Assembly (NCBI RefSeq): GCF_003014755.1
Contig: NZ_PYAW01000002.1
Span: 124,001-188,000 of the forward strand
DNA length: 64,000 nucleotides
Source: Chitinophaga niastensis
GTDB lineage: Bacteria > Bacteroidota > Bacteroidia > Chitinophagales > Chitinophagaceae
Reading direction: 5' to 3'
Under the pieces are notes generated by a model, which was given only the letters and a program-made list of their open reading frames with translations, searched no databases and was not told the origin of the DNA. A program made the position numbers and the translations under genes. Shown here one piece after another: positions 36,308-45,655 of the stretch (the stretch's first letter is position 1; every line of letters begins with the position of its first letter).

Positions 36308-38056
36308 ATGCTTTCCACGCGGGTAGAGATACAAGATCTGGAAGTAACCTTCCAGGCCAATAACACAACAATTACAGCTGTAAATCATATTTCCCTTTCC
36401 ATTGGAAAAGGAGAAATTGTAGGCGTAGTGGGAGAATCCGGTTCGGGTAAGTCTGTTACCGCTCTCTCGCTGATGCGCCTGATACAGTTGCCCGGGAAAA
36501 TAACCAGCGGAGAAATCCTTTACCAGTCTGCCGATGCTGCTGCCGTTAACCTCCTGCAGCTACCGGATGCTGCCATGCGGGCCTATCGTGGTAACGAAAT
36601 AGCCATGATTTTCCAGGAACCCATGACTTCCCTTAATCCCCTGCATACTTGCGGAGCGCAGGTAGCAGAGGCTATCCGGCTGCATAATAAAATTGGCCAT
36701 AAAGCCGCACGGGAACAGGTGATTGCTTTATTCCAAAAAGTAAAACTGCCGGATTCTGCCGGTATCATGGATCGTTATCCACATGAATTATCCGGTGGTC
36801 AGAAGCAACGTGTGATGATTGCGATGGCTATATCCTGTCATCCACGCCTGCTCATTGCCGACGAACCCACTACTGCACTGGATGTAACTGTTCAGAAAGC
36901 CATCCTGGAATTACTGCGGGAGTTACAGCAGCAAATGGATATGAGCGTGATCTTTATTACACATGATCTGGGTGTGGTGGCAGAAATTGCCGAAAGAGTA
37001 ATAGTCATGTATAAAGGAGATATTGTAGAAGAAGGTACCGTGAAAGAGGTATTCCTGCATCCAAAACATCCTTACACCAAAGGGTTGCTGGCTTGCCGGC
37101 CGCCATTGGATAAGCGTTTAACAAGACTTCCCGTTACACGTGATTTTATGGAAACAGACTCACGTGGACAGATACACGAAAAAGCCGGTGCCATACAGGA
37201 GCTGGTTAACTCACTTGTTGTAAGCGATGCCGCTTTACAGGCACGGGAGCGGGTACTGGCCGCAGCGCCTCCTTTGCTGGAAGTGCATCATCTGCAAACC
37301 TGGTTTCCGCTTAAGCGAAGTATTACAGGCAAGGTGCTGCAATGGGCTAAAGCGGTAGATGATGTGAGTTTTTCTGTGGTCACGGGTGAAACACTGGGCC
37401 TGGTGGGGGAATCGGGCTGTGGTAAAACCACGCTGGGAAGATCTTTACTAAGATTGATAGAACCAACCGGCGGGAGTATTGTTTATAAAGGACGGGATTT
37501 GCGGAGTTTATCCAACAGTGGTATGCGGGATTTGCGCAAGGATATGCAGCTTATTTTCCAGGACCCGTACGCCTCACTGAATCCCCGGCAAACCATAGGA
37601 TCTGCCATCCTGGAACCTATGCAGGTACATGGCTTATATGGCAATGAACGTGCACAAAGAGAAAAGGTATTTGAATTACTGGAGAAGGTAAATCTGCATC
37701 CCGATCATTTTAATCGTTATCCGCATGAGTTTTCAGGCGGCCAACGGCAGCGTATTGTGATAGCCAGGGCGCTGGCGGTAGATCCGTCTTTCATCATCTG
37801 TGATGAATCGGTAGCTGCGCTGGACGTAAGTATCCAGGCCCAGGTGCTGAATTTACTGATTCGTTTGCGGGAGGAGCTGGGGTTTACCTGCATATTTATC
37901 TCCCATGATTTATCCGTGGTGCGTTTTATCAGCGACCGGATGATGGTGATGCAAAAGGGTAAAATAGTAGAAACCGGGGCTGCTGATGCGGTATACAATC
38001 ATCCGCAAAATGTATACACACAACAGTTAATTGCAGCCATTCCGAAAGGATTGTAA
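36308..38056 (+). CDS. Fused dipeptide-type ABC transporter ATPase (DppD-DppF like)
   Basis: 582 residues with two complete ABC ATPase domains joined by a linker. First domain (about 5-260): Walker [29 protein letters not shown]. Second domain (about 318-580): [17 protein letters not shown], and Walker [13 protein letters not shown]. Between them is the oligopeptide-type C-terminal extension ([13 protein letters not shown]). It would energise peptide or nickel import with DppBC-type permeases, none of which is encoded nearby. I start at the ATG of [10 protein letters not shown]; a TTG at 36290 is the alternative. Confidence 0.92.
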   Translation: MLSTRVEIQDLEVTFQANNTTITAVNHISLSIGKGEIVGVVGESGSGKSVTALSLMRLIQLPGKITSGEILYQSADAAAVNLLQLPDAAMRAYRGNEIAMIFQEPMTSLNPLHTCGAQVAEAIRLHNKIGHKAAREQVIALFQKVKLPDSAGIMDRYPHELSGGQKQRVMIAMAISCHPRLLIADEPTTALDVTVQKAILELLRELQQQMDMSVIFITHDLGVVAEIAERVIVMYKGDIVEEGTVKEVFLHPKHPYTKGLLACRPPLDKRLTRLPVTRDFMETDSRGQIHEKAGAIQELVNSLVVSDAALQARERVLAAAPPLLEVHHLQTWFPLKRSITGKVLQWAKAVDDVSFSVVTGETLGLVGESGCGKTTLGRSLLRLIEPTGGSIVYKGRDLRSLSNSGMRDLRKDMQLIFQDPYASLNPRQTIGSAILEPMQVHGLYGNERAQREKVFELLEKVNLHPDHFNRYPHEFSGGQRQRIVIARALAVDPSFIICDESVAALDVSIQAQVLNLLIRLREELGFTCIFISHDLSVVRFISDRMMVMQKGKIVETGAADAVYNHPQNVYTQQLIAAIPKGL

Positions 38057-38094
38057 TATATAATTAGCTGATATTTATCCTTTGTTGATCATTT

Positions 38095-38126
38095 TTTGAC
38101 AAAATAGATAATTATCGGTAGCTTTG
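38095..38126 (+). promoter_or_regulatory. Promoter for queA (TTTG-N20-TAGCTTTG)
   Basis: Perfect -33 and -7 boxes separated by 20 nt, 29 nt before the start codon. Confidence 0.8.
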
Positions 38127-38155
38127 CACCCTCTAAAATTTATTCATACCGTAAT

Positions 38156-39205
38156 ATGAAACTATCACAGTTCAAATTCGATCTTCCTTTAAATCTGATC
38201 GCACAGCACCCTACCAAGACAAGAGATGAATCACGTTTAATGGTGGTACATCGTAATACTGGCAAGATTGAGCACAAAGTATTCAAAGACATCCTCGGTT
38301 ATTTCAACGATAAGGATGTGATGATTGTGAACAATACCAAGGTATTTCCGGCAAGGTTGTATGGTCGCAAAGAGAAAACGGGAGCGAAAATCGAGGTATT
38401 CCTGTTGCGTGAGCTGAACAAGCAAAACCGTTTGTGGGATGTAATTGTTGACCCGGCACGTAAGATCCGTGTAGGTAACAAGTTGTATTTTGGCGATGAT
38501 GAGTCGCTGGTGGCAGAGGTAATTGATAACACCACTTCAAGAGGTCGTACTATTCGTTTCTTATTTGAAGGTAATGACGATGAATTCAAACAGATATTAG
38601 ACCTGCTGGGAGAAACACCGTTGCCTAAGTATATCAAACGTAAACCGGAAGATGAAGATAAAGAGCGTTATCAAACAGTGTATGCTAAGTACGAAGGCGC
38701 TGTAGCTGCACCTACTGCAGGTTTGCACTTCAGCCGTGAGTTGATCAAACGCCTGGAAATCAAAGGTGTTAAGTTTGCAGAAGTAACGCTGCACACTGGT
38801 TTAGGTACTTTCCGCCCTATTGAGGTGGAAGATCTGAGCAAGCACAAAATGGATGCGGAGTATTTTCATATTGAAGACCACGCCGTAAAAACTGTGAATA
38901 AAGCGAAAGAAGAAAACCGCAGGATCTGCGCTATTGGTACTACTTCCGTACGTGCTGTAGAATCTTCTGTAACTGCACAGAACCTTTTGAAAGCTGCAGA
39001 AGGATGGACCAACACGTTCATTCATCCGCCTTACGAGTTTGCTATTCCAAATGCATTGGTAACGAACTTCCACTTGCCTAAGACCAGCTTACTGATCATG
39101 ACCTGCGCTTTTGCAGGATACGATCTGATCATGGAAGCATATCAGCAGGCCATTAAAGAGAAATACCGTTTCTTCAGCTATGGTGATGCCATGCTGATCG
39201 TTTGA
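38156..39205 (+). CDS. queA: S-adenosylmethionine:tRNA ribosyltransferase-isomerase
   Basis: 349 residues. It transfers and rearranges ribose from SAM onto preQ1 in tRNA to make epoxyqueuosine. Family words: [80 protein letters not shown], and the C-terminal [19 protein letters not shown]. Complete and at normal length. Ends at a clear terminator. Confidence 0.97.
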   Translation: MKLSQFKFDLPLNLIAQHPTKTRDESRLMVVHRNTGKIEHKVFKDILGYFNDKDVMIVNNTKVFPARLYGRKEKTGAKIEVFLLRELNKQNRLWDVIVDPARKIRVGNKLYFGDDESLVAEVIDNTTSRGRTIRFLFEGNDDEFKQILDLLGETPLPKYIKRKPEDEDKERYQTVYAKYEGAVAAPTAGLHFSRELIKRLEIKGVKFAEVTLHTGLGTFRPIEVEDLSKHKMDAEYFHIEDHAVKTVNKAKEENRRICAIGTTSVRAVESSVTAQNLLKAAEGWTNTFIHPPYEFAIPNALVTNFHLPKTSLLIMTCAFAGYDLIMEAYQQAIKEKYRFFSYGDAMLIV

Positions 39206-39227
39206 TGATAACTGAAATTAACAAGAG

Positions 39228-39254
39228 TCCTCTGCCTTTGGCAGAGGATTTTTT
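39228..39254 (+). terminator. Rho-independent terminator after queA
   Basis: A 9-bp stem TCCTCTGCC / GGCAGAGGA with loop TTT, then six T, leading directly into the next ladder palindrome. Confidence 0.9.
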
Positions 39255-39256
39255 GT

Positions 39257-39419
39257 TTTGTCTTTCTCAGGATTAGATTGATTATGCTGATTACCCTGAT
39301 TTTTTTATAAAAAGATCCGGATCTTTTTCAGTAGACTTATAAAAATCAAAATGGGTCATGAATAAGCAATAATAAGATCAGGGTAATCATCAAAATCAGT
39401 TTAATCCTGAGTAAGACAA
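39257..39419. repeat. Palindrome, GATTA-ladder class
   Basis: Left arm TTGTCTTTCTCAGGATTA with GATTA words every 9 nt; right arm ends TTTAATCCTGAGTAAGACAA. Pairing is good at the outer and ladder parts and weak in the centre. Located between co-directional queA and ispD. Confidence 0.82.
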
Positions 39420-39435
39420 TTTAACTATTACTTAC

Positions 39436-40119
39436 ATGGAACCTCGGAAAAAAATTGCCATCATTGTAGCTGGCGGCACCGGCACCCGGATGCAGAGCGC
39501 CGTACCCAAACAGTTCCTGGAACTGGCCGGGAAACCCGTGTTATATCACACTATAGCGGCTTTTGCCAACGCTTACCAGGATATGAAAATAATACTGGTA
39601 CTACCGGAGGCGCATTTCACTTATGCCAACAGTTTATTACAGGCCTTTGATCATATCCCCGATATCACGATAGTAAAAGGTGGCAGCACCCGTTTTCATT
39701 CTGTGAAAAATGGGTTGCAGCAGGTAAATGATGATGCCGTTGTGTTTGTACATGACGGTGTGAGGCCATTGATATCTGCTACGTTGATCCGTAGTTGTTA
39801 TGAAGCGGCATTAAGCCATGGTAGCGCCATTCCTGTGATTGATATGAAAGATAGTATCCGGGAGATAAAAGCAGATAAGAATGTGGCTGTTGACCGTGAT
39901 CATTTCAAAATTATCCAGACGCCGCAAACTTTTCTTTCTGATCTGATCTTACCTGCTTTTGAATTACCCTATGATCCGTTGTTTACAGATGAAGCTACCG
40001 TAGTAGAGCGTTTGGGGCATCAGGTGTACCTGGTAGCAGGCGAGGAGTCCAATATCAAAATTACCAAACCACTGGATCTTACGATTGCGGAGGCGCTGCT
40101 GGCTGATCAGAAATTATAA
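39436..40119 (+). CDS. ispD: 2-C-methyl-D-erythritol 4-phosphate cytidylyltransferase
   Basis: 227 residues, third step of the non-mevalonate isoprenoid pathway: CTP plus MEP to CDP-ME. The nucleotide-binding VAGGTGTRMQSAVPKQFLEL, FVHDGVRPLIS, PVIDMKDSIRE, IIQTPQTF, TDEATVVERLGHQVYLV and EESNIKITKPLDL are all family marks. The 3' end overlaps the convergent lipoprotein gene by 13 nt, with no terminator between them. Confidence 0.95.
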   Translation: MEPRKKIAIIVAGGTGTRMQSAVPKQFLELAGKPVLYHTIAAFANAYQDMKIILVLPEAHFTYANSLLQAFDHIPDITIVKGGSTRFHSVKNGLQQVNDDAVVFVHDGVRPLISATLIRSCYEAALSHGSAIPVIDMKDSIREIKADKNVAVDRDHFKIIQTPQTFLSDLILPAFELPYDPLFTDEATVVERLGHQVYLVAGEESNIKITKPLDLTIAEALLADQKL

Positions 40120-40445
40120 AATCCTACTGATCTGGCTTTGGCAGTATCTGCAAAAAATACCTGGAATGTTACCAGGCGGCCGGTTAGGGTATCGCAATTA
40201 GCGTTGGGAATGGTAACCCCGTCAAATACTTTTCCATAGAGATTTAAGTGAGTACCATTTATTTTCCGGGCAGCTAAAAAAGCTGCAATGGTATCAATAG
40301 TGGTGGTTTGTGCCTTGCCCCAGGGATTATTACAGAAGGTTTCCTGGTACCTCATTTCTTTTGAGGTAATTGGCTCAGTTGGCGGATCGGTAATACAGGA
40401 CGATAAACATAAAGCCGCTGCGAGCCCGGGATAAATAAGTTTCAT
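40107..40445 (-). CDS. Hypothetical small lipoprotein
   Basis: 112 residues: lipoprotein signal with lipobox LSSC (cysteine at about 17), then a short mature domain with three further cysteines (FCNNPW, NCDTL). It resembles no family I know by function. Its tail FFADTAKARSVGFYNF overlaps the end of ispD on the other strand. Cysteines may form disulfides in the periplasm (inference). Confidence 0.65.
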   Translation of the reverse strand: MKLIYPGLAAALCLSSCITDPPTEPITSKEMRYQETFCNNPWGKAQTTTIDTIAAFLAARKINGTHLNLYGKVFDGVTIPNANCDTLTGRLVTFQVFFADTAKARSVGFYNF

Positions 40446-40498
40446 TTTGGTTGATTTGTTATTTAAACGGGCATTCAGCGGCTTTAGTTACAGGCATA

Positions 40499-41485
40499 TT
40501 ATTTGGCTGCTGCTGTTTCAGACAGGCCTTTATTTATTTTTTGTAGTATTTGGTGTGCTACATCCATTGCCTGCAGGCCATCTATAGCATTTACAACTAC
40601 TGGCTTGTTTTGCAGGATGCTGTCGCGGAACATCTCCAGTTCCATGCGGATAGCATTGGATTGTTTGATTTCCGGATTATCTATTGCGATGGTTTTTTTG
40701 CCGCTGTTGGTTTCTATATCCAGGGTAAATAGTCCTTCGTCTTCCGGTGTTTTTAATTTAATGATCTCTGTTTTCTTATCCAGGAAGTCGATACCGATGT
40801 AGGCATCTTTCTGGAACAGGCGCATTTTCCGCATTTTCTTCAGGGAGATGCGGCTGGAAGTGAGGTTGGCTACACAACCGTTATGGAATTCTATACGTAC
40901 GTTGGCAATATCGGGAGTGTCGCTCATAACGGCTACACCGCTGGCGGATATGCGGCTTACGGTAGATTTCACGATACTCAGCACGATGTCAATGTCGTGG
41001 ATCATAAGATCCAGGATTACGCTTACATCGGTGCCGCGGGGGTTGAATTCTGCCAGGCGATGCACTTCAATGAACATGGGTTTCAGGTCATATCCTTTTA
41101 GTGCCAGGAAGGCAGGGTTGAAGCGTTCCACATGTCCTACCTGGAATTTGATATTGGCTTCATCCACTAGTTTTACCAGTGTTTTAGCTTCCTCCATGGT
41201 GTTGGTCATGGGTTTTTCCACAAATATGTGTTTGCCGTTGCGAATGGCCAGTTCACACAATTTATAGTGCAGGGTAGTAGGAGCAACAATATCAATAGCA
41301 TCTACTACCTGTATGAGCTCTTCCGCTATGGTAAAACGGGGGATATTATATTGCTCTGAAATGCTGGCAGCATTTGTGTTGCTGGGATCATAGAAGCCTA
41401 CTACTTCTACATCTTTCATGGTGGCCAGCTGAGAGAGGTGTATCTTACCTAAATGTCCTACTCCGAAGAGTCCTATTTTGAGCAT
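40499..41485 (-). CDS. Gfo/Idh/MocA-family oxidoreductase
   Basis: 328 residues with an N-terminal NAD(P) Rossmann domain (GLFGVGHLGKIHL, 5-17; then VVDAIDIVAPTTLHYKL and the signature EKPMTNTMEEA) and a C-terminal alpha/beta domain starting near GHVERFNPAF. LMIHDIDIVLSI carries the conserved HDID. The group acts on sugars, inositols or UDP-linked sugars; relatives with GHVERFNPA are often annotated as UDP-GlcNAc 3-dehydrogenase-like, which I cannot confirm. It is the only gene of its transcript unit. Confidence 0.88.
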   Translation of the reverse strand: MLKIGLFGVGHLGKIHLSQLATMKDVEVVGFYDPSNTNAASISEQYNIPRFTIAEELIQVVDAIDIVAPTTLHYKLCELAIRNGKHIFVEKPMTNTMEEAKTLVKLVDEANIKFQVGHVERFNPAFLALKGYDLKPMFIEVHRLAEFNPRGTDVSVILDLMIHDIDIVLSIVKSTVSRISASGVAVMSDTPDIANVRIEFHNGCVANLTSSRISLKKMRKMRLFQKDAYIGIDFLDKKTEIIKLKTPEDEGLFTLDIETNSGKKTIAIDNPEIKQSNAIRMELEMFRDSILQNKPVVVNAIDGLQAMDVAHQILQKINKGLSETAAAK

Positions 41486-41622
41486 ATGGGAACTGAATAA
41501 ATATGTGCGAAAGTAATCAGATTTTGGGATTTGGTTATTTTGATATTTGTTTATTTGATTTCAACAGAAAATGTGCTGGCAGAATCAACCGCCAGAAAAT
41601 AAAGTAAACGCTTTTTGTGGTA

Positions 41623-42330
41623 TTATATGATACCTTCTTCTACGAGGCTATAGTAGCCGGTTTCAGATACAATGATATGATCAAGTACGTCAATGTCAAA
41701 GAGTTGCCCAAGGTCTTTTATTTTATGTGTAATGCGGATATCTGCCTGGCTGGGGCGCAGGCTTCCGGAGGGATGGTTGTGGCAAAGCAGTAGTTTGGTA
41801 GCATGTGCTTCCAGTGCTTCACGGAAAATAATTTTGGGATCCACTATGGTGCTGGTCATACCGCCGCTGCTGATGCACCGGTAATGGAGTACTTTATTGG
41901 CGTTGCTGAGAAACATCACATAAAATGTTTCGTGGTACTGATCTGCCAGCATGGGTTTGAAGAACAGGGCTGCATCTGAACCGTTATTGATCACTGTTTT
42001 TTTGTCGATGCTACCGGCCTGTCTTCTGCGGGCCAATTCCATGGCTGCCATAACAGTAACCGCTTTGGCATATCCCATACCGCGTAGCTTCTGTAGCTGT
42101 TTTACATTTATTTTTCCCAATTCAGACAGGTTGTTATTGGCCAGGCGCAGGATTTCTTTCGCCAGTTCCAGTGCTGACTTACTTTTATGGCCGGTATGCA
42201 GCAGGATGGCCAGCAATTCTGCATCGCTGAGGGCGGTAGCGCCAATATTAACAAGCTTTTCTCTTGGTTTTTCGTTCTCGGGCCATTTATGTATGGCCTG
42301 GTGGGGAACCGGGTTAACATTAACAAACAT
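41623..42330 (-). CDS. radC: RadC/JAMM-domain DNA repair protein
   Basis: 235 residues from MFVNVNPVPHQ. It has a helix-hairpin-helix part (LGKINVKQLQKLRGMGYAKAVTV) and the JAB/MPN metallo-domain with HNHPSG and a later aspartate (PSQADIRITHKI). Despite the name, the family's role in repair is unproven. I use the ATG at 42330 because a TATATTTG box at 42349-42356 would start transcription downstream of the longer frame at 42381. Divergent from prs. Confidence 0.9.
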   Translation of the reverse strand: MFVNVNPVPHQAIHKWPENEKPREKLVNIGATALSDAELLAILLHTGHKSKSALELAKEILRLANNNLSELGKINVKQLQKLRGMGYAKAVTVMAAMELARRRQAGSIDKKTVINNGSDAALFFKPMLADQYHETFYVMFLSNANKVLHYRCISSGGMTSTIVDPKIIFREALEAHATKLLLCHNHPSGSLRPSQADIRITHKIKDLGQLFDIDVLDHIIVSETGYYSLVEEGII

Positions 42331-42348
42331 GACTTTATTCCGTTTAAC

Positions 42349-42356
42349 CAAATATA
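42349..42356 (-). promoter_or_regulatory. -7 element for radC
   Basis: On the minus strand TATATTTG matches TAnnTTTG, 18 nt before the chosen ATG. There is no good TTTG at -33. Confidence 0.5.
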
Positions 42357-42576
42357 CGAATCCGTCTGCGGAATTATTCATCTCCCGCTAACATTTTTAT
42401 TCATTATCGGATGCTTGTCCTTATAAAATTGTTATATTTAGCATAGATCGTTATGGAAATTTTTCATTGCACTTTATGTTCCGGAATGTATTGATATATT
42501 GATGCTTATAGTTGTTATAAAACAATTATAAGAGTTGTGCATGAAAAAAAATTCAGGCTGGTACTCCCAAAAATCA

Positions 42577-42584
42577 TAGTTTTG
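42577..42584 (+). promoter_or_regulatory. -7 element for prs
   Basis: TAGTTTTG matches TAnnTTTG, 26 nt before the prs start. The -33 region is A-rich, without TTTG. The 190 bp upstream to radC show no gene. Confidence 0.55.
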
Positions 42585-42610
42585 CAACCTCTTTTCCACT
42601 AGTATCTAGT

Positions 42611-43573
42611 ATGCAACCTTCAGTAAAAATTTTCACAGGCAACAGTAATCCAGCATTAGCCGAGAAAATTGCCAAGAAATATGGCAAGGGTCTTAACGGC
42701 GGTCTTGGCAAAGTAAAAATCCAGAAATTCAGTGACGGCGAAATTCAACCCGTTTTCCTGGAGAGTATACGTGGTGATTATGTTTTCCTTATTCAGGGCA
42801 CCAGTGCACCTTCAGATAACCTGTTGGAGCTGTTGCTGATGATTGACGCGGCAAAACGTGCTTCTGCCGGCTATATCACTGCAGTAATCCCGTATTTCGG
42901 GTATGCACGGCAGGACAGGAAGGATAAGCCGCGTGTGGCCATTGGATCCAAACTGGTAGCCAATCTGCTTACTTCAGCAGGAGCTAACAGGGTGATAACA
43001 ATGGACTTACACGCACCACAGATTCAGGGGTTCTTTGATATCCCGGTAGATCACCTGGATAGTTCTGCGATTTTTATTCCTTATATAGAGAATTTAAAGT
43101 TAGAAAATCTTACCTTTGCGTCCCCTGACGTAGGTAGCACCAATAGGGTGCGTGAAGTGGCGTCCTACTTTAATGCAGAAATGGTGATTTGCGACAAACA
43201 TCGTAAACGTGCCAATGAAATTGCATCCATGGTAGTGATCGGTGATGTAACGGACAGGAACATAGTGCTCATTGACGATATTTGTGATACTGCAGGCACG
43301 CTGTCTAAAGCAGCCAACCTGTTGAAGGAAAAAGGCGCCAGAAGCGTTCGTGCATTTTGTACCCACCCTGTATTCAGTGGTAAGGCGTATGAAAATATCG
43401 AAAACTCGGTGCTGGAAGAGATAGTGGTATGTGATACTATTCCTATCAAATCTGAAAGTTCCAAGATCAAGGTGATTTCTGTAGCAGAACTTTTTGCTGT
43501 AGCTATCCGCAATATGCACGAAAACAAATCTATTACCAGCCTGTTCATTCACAGTCAGCGCCGGGGAGATTAA
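42611..43573 (+). CDS. prs: Ribose-phosphate pyrophosphokinase
   Basis: 320 residues. It makes PRPP from ribose 5-phosphate and ATP for nucleotide, histidine and tryptophan synthesis. The motifs KFSDGEIQPVF, PYFGYARQDRKDKPR, MDLHAPQIQGFFDIPVDHL, CDKHRKRANE and the PRPP loop VLIDDICDTAGT are in order. Normal length. The ribosomal L25 gene follows after 37 nt, a common pairing, and both probably share one transcript ending at 44253. Confidence 0.97.
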   Translation: MQPSVKIFTGNSNPALAEKIAKKYGKGLNGGLGKVKIQKFSDGEIQPVFLESIRGDYVFLIQGTSAPSDNLLELLLMIDAAKRASAGYITAVIPYFGYARQDRKDKPRVAIGSKLVANLLTSAGANRVITMDLHAPQIQGFFDIPVDHLDSSAIFIPYIENLKLENLTFASPDVGSTNRVREVASYFNAEMVICDKHRKRANEIASMVVIGDVTDRNIVLIDDICDTAGTLSKAANLLKEKGARSVRAFCTHPVFSGKAYENIENSVLEEIVVCDTIPIKSESSKIKVISVAELFAVAIRNMHENKSITSLFIHSQRRGD

Positions 43574-43610
43574 CAACGTATTTTAATAATCAACATAAAT
43601 TGTTTAAGCA

Positions 43611-44201
43611 ATGAAAACAATAACCATCGAAGGACAACTCAGGAGCGAATTCGGCAAAAAAGCCACCCGCCAGATCCGTTCTGAGGAACAAGTGCCTTGC
43701 GTTATTTACGGGGGTGCAGAAACTGTTAGTTTTTCAGCTCCTGCAAAAGCATTCAAAACACTGATTTACACACCTGCTTTCCAGAAGGCAGAAATTAAAT
43801 TAGGTGCTAAAACTTACATCTGTGTATTGAAAGATATGCAGTTTGATGTAGTTACTGATGCATTGGCTCACGTGGATTTCATGGAGCTGGTAGAAGACAA
43901 AACGGTAGCAGTTACCATTCCTATCAAACTGGTAGGTTCTTCTGCAGGTGTTAAAGCCGGCGGTAAACTGGTTAGCAAACTGAAAGCACTGAAAGTAAAA
44001 GCATTACCTAAATTCCTGGTTGAGAATATCGAAGTTAACATCGATAACCTGGAACTGAATGAAAACATCCGTGTAGAAGACGTGAAAATTGAAGGTATTG
44101 AAATTACCAACTCTCCACGTATTCCTATCGCGTCTGTGGTAATGACTCGTCAGCTGCGTCAGGAAGAAGCAACTGCTGAAAAAGATGCTAAAAAGAAATA
44201 A
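43611..44201 (+). CDS. rplY: Ribosomal protein bL25, Ctc form
   Basis: 196 residues: an N-terminal L25 5S-rRNA-binding domain (about 1-95, SEFGKKATRQIRSEEQVPCV and DMQFDVVTDALAHVDFMEL) and a C-terminal Ctc/TL5 beta domain (about 100-180, KAGGKLVSKLKALKVKALPK). A charged lysine-rich tail ends the protein. It is the long form, not the short one of enterobacteria. It follows prs and ends at a terminator. Confidence 0.95.
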   Translation: MKTITIEGQLRSEFGKKATRQIRSEEQVPCVIYGGAETVSFSAPAKAFKTLIYTPAFQKAEIKLGAKTYICVLKDMQFDVVTDALAHVDFMELVEDKTVAVTIPIKLVGSSAGVKAGGKLVSKLKALKVKALPKFLVENIEVNIDNLELNENIRVEDVKIEGIEITNSPRIPIASVVMTRQLRQEEATAEKDAKKK

Positions 44202-44221
44202 TCTTTTAGAAATATTTTTCA

Positions 44222-44260
44222 AAAAAGCCTCTCTAAATTTAGAGGGGCTTTTTAATTTTG
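44222..44260 (+). terminator. Terminator after L25, with a -7 promoter box in its T-run
   Basis: The stem AAAAAGCCTCTCTAAA / TTTAGAGGGGCTTTTT has one G-T wobble. The last T of the run begins TAATTTTG (44253-44260), a TAnnTTTG match that may serve pth. Confidence 0.75.
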
Positions 44261-44296
44261 GAATAATCCGCCTTTCTTCCAAATACTACCAGTAAA

Positions 44297-44878
44297 ATGA
44301 AATACTTAATAGCAGGATTAGGCAATATTGGAGACGAATACAAAAATACCCGTCATAACATTGGGTTTGATGTGGCAGACGCTTTTGCTGCCAAACACAA
44401 TGCTACTTTCAAAAACGACCGGTTAGCAGATGTAGCGGAATGTAAATGGAAAGGAAAGACGTTTATTGTTATTAAGCCTACCACTTACATGAACCTGAGT
44501 GGGAGAGCCCTCAAATATTGGTTGGACAAGGAAAAGATTCCACTGGAAAACCTGTTGGTAATTGTGGATGATCTGGCCCTGCCCCTGGATGTAATACGTT
44601 TACGCCCTGGCGGTAGTGATGCCGGGCATAATGGGTTAAAAAGTATCCAGGAATCATTGGCTACCAATCAATATCCACGTTTGCGCTTCGGAGTAGGTAA
44701 TAATTATCCTAAGGGCCGGCAGGTAGAATTTGTGCTGAGTAAATGGAAAAATACGGAAGTTGCTGTTGTGCAGGAGAAAATTGATAAAAGCACAGAGATT
44801 ATTGAGAGCTTTGCCAGCATCGGCCTTGCCCGTACCATGAACGATTGTAATAAATTAACATTTCCTTCTATAAAGTAA
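44297..44878 (+). CDS. pth: Peptidyl-tRNA hydrolase
   Basis: 193 residues. It recycles tRNA by cleaving peptidyl-tRNA released from ribosomes. AGLGNIGDEYKNTRHNIGFDV includes the catalytic histidine (in TRHN), KPTTYMNLSG the binding asparagine, and VVDDLALPLDVIRLRPGGSDAGHNGLKS the rest of the active site. Normal length, no extra domain. Confidence 0.97.
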   Translation: MKYLIAGLGNIGDEYKNTRHNIGFDVADAFAAKHNATFKNDRLADVAECKWKGKTFIVIKPTTYMNLSGRALKYWLDKEKIPLENLLVIVDDLALPLDVIRLRPGGSDAGHNGLKSIQESLATNQYPRLRFGVGNNYPKGRQVEFVLSKWKNTEVAVVQEKIDKSTEIIESFASIGLARTMNDCNKLTFPSIK

Positions 44879-44931
44879 ATTTGTAAATCTGACAGCTATC
44901 TGCTTTATTTATCTTTTAAAATAAACGCATT

Positions 44932-45543
44932 ATGAAAATTATTTGCGTAGGTAGAAACTATGCCGACCACGCCAAAGAGTTAAAAAACGAAGTGCCGTCG
45001 GAACCGGTGTTGTTCATGAAACCTAAGAATGCACTGCTTCAGAATAGTCACCCGTTCTACTACCCGGAGTTTACTAAAAACCTTCATTACGAATGTGAAC
45101 TGGTACTGCGCGTGAGTAAGAATGGCAAACATGTCCAGGAAAAATTTGCAGATAAATACTACGACCAGATTTCTGTGGGTATAGATTTTACTGCCCGCGA
45201 CCTGCAGGACCAGCAGAAAGCCAAAGGCTTGCCATGGGAAATAGCCAAGGCATTTGATAACTCTGCTGTAGTTGGGAATTTCATACCCATTACACCAGAA
45301 ATGGATAAGAAAGATATCAACTTTTGCCTGTATAAAAATAAGGTAATGGCGCAGTCGGGTAATACCAAAGACCTGCTGTTCTCTTTCGATTACCTGGTAG
45401 CTTATATCTCCCGGTTCTTTACGCTGAATATTGGTGACCTGATTTTTACAGGAACACCTGCTGGCGTTGGTCCTACAGAGATAGGAGATGCCTTTGAAGC
45501 TTTTATTGAGAATGATAGTTTGCTGGAGTTCTCTGTTAAATAG
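44932..45543 (+). CDS. Fumarylacetoacetate hydrolase (FAH) family protein
   Basis: 203 residues, the short single-domain FAH type. Metal ligands expected for the fold are seen in HYECELVLRV (E-x-E) and GIDFTARDLQ (D); further family words are KAFDNSAVVGNFIP and GDLIFTGTPAGVGP. Relatives act as acylpyruvases or oxaloacetate decarboxylases; the substrate here is unknown. The stop TAG is the first word of the following TTAGC-ladder palindrome. Confidence 0.88.
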   Translation: MKIICVGRNYADHAKELKNEVPSEPVLFMKPKNALLQNSHPFYYPEFTKNLHYECELVLRVSKNGKHVQEKFADKYYDQISVGIDFTARDLQDQQKAKGLPWEIAKAFDNSAVVGNFIPITPEMDKKDINFCLYKNKVMAQSGNTKDLLFSFDYLVAYISRFFTLNIGDLIFTGTPAGVGPTEIGDAFEAFIENDSLLEFSVK

Positions 45544-45655
45544 CTTTTAGCGCTTAGCATTTAGCTTTTAGTAAAAATGCAGCGGAAATGAAAGTATAGC
45601 ACTTTATCTCCGCTGCATTTTTACTAAAAGCTAAATACTAAGCGCTAAAAGCTTA
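45541..45655. repeat. Palindrome, TTAGC-ladder class, with stop codons at both ends
   Basis: Left arm TAGCTTT TAGCGCT TAGCATT TAGCTTT TAG followed by TAAAAATGCAGCGG. The right arm complements nearly all of it and ends CGCTAAAAGCTTA. The loop is about 25 nt. The left end is the stop of the FAH gene and the right end the stop of the convergent MarR gene. Confidence 0.9.
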
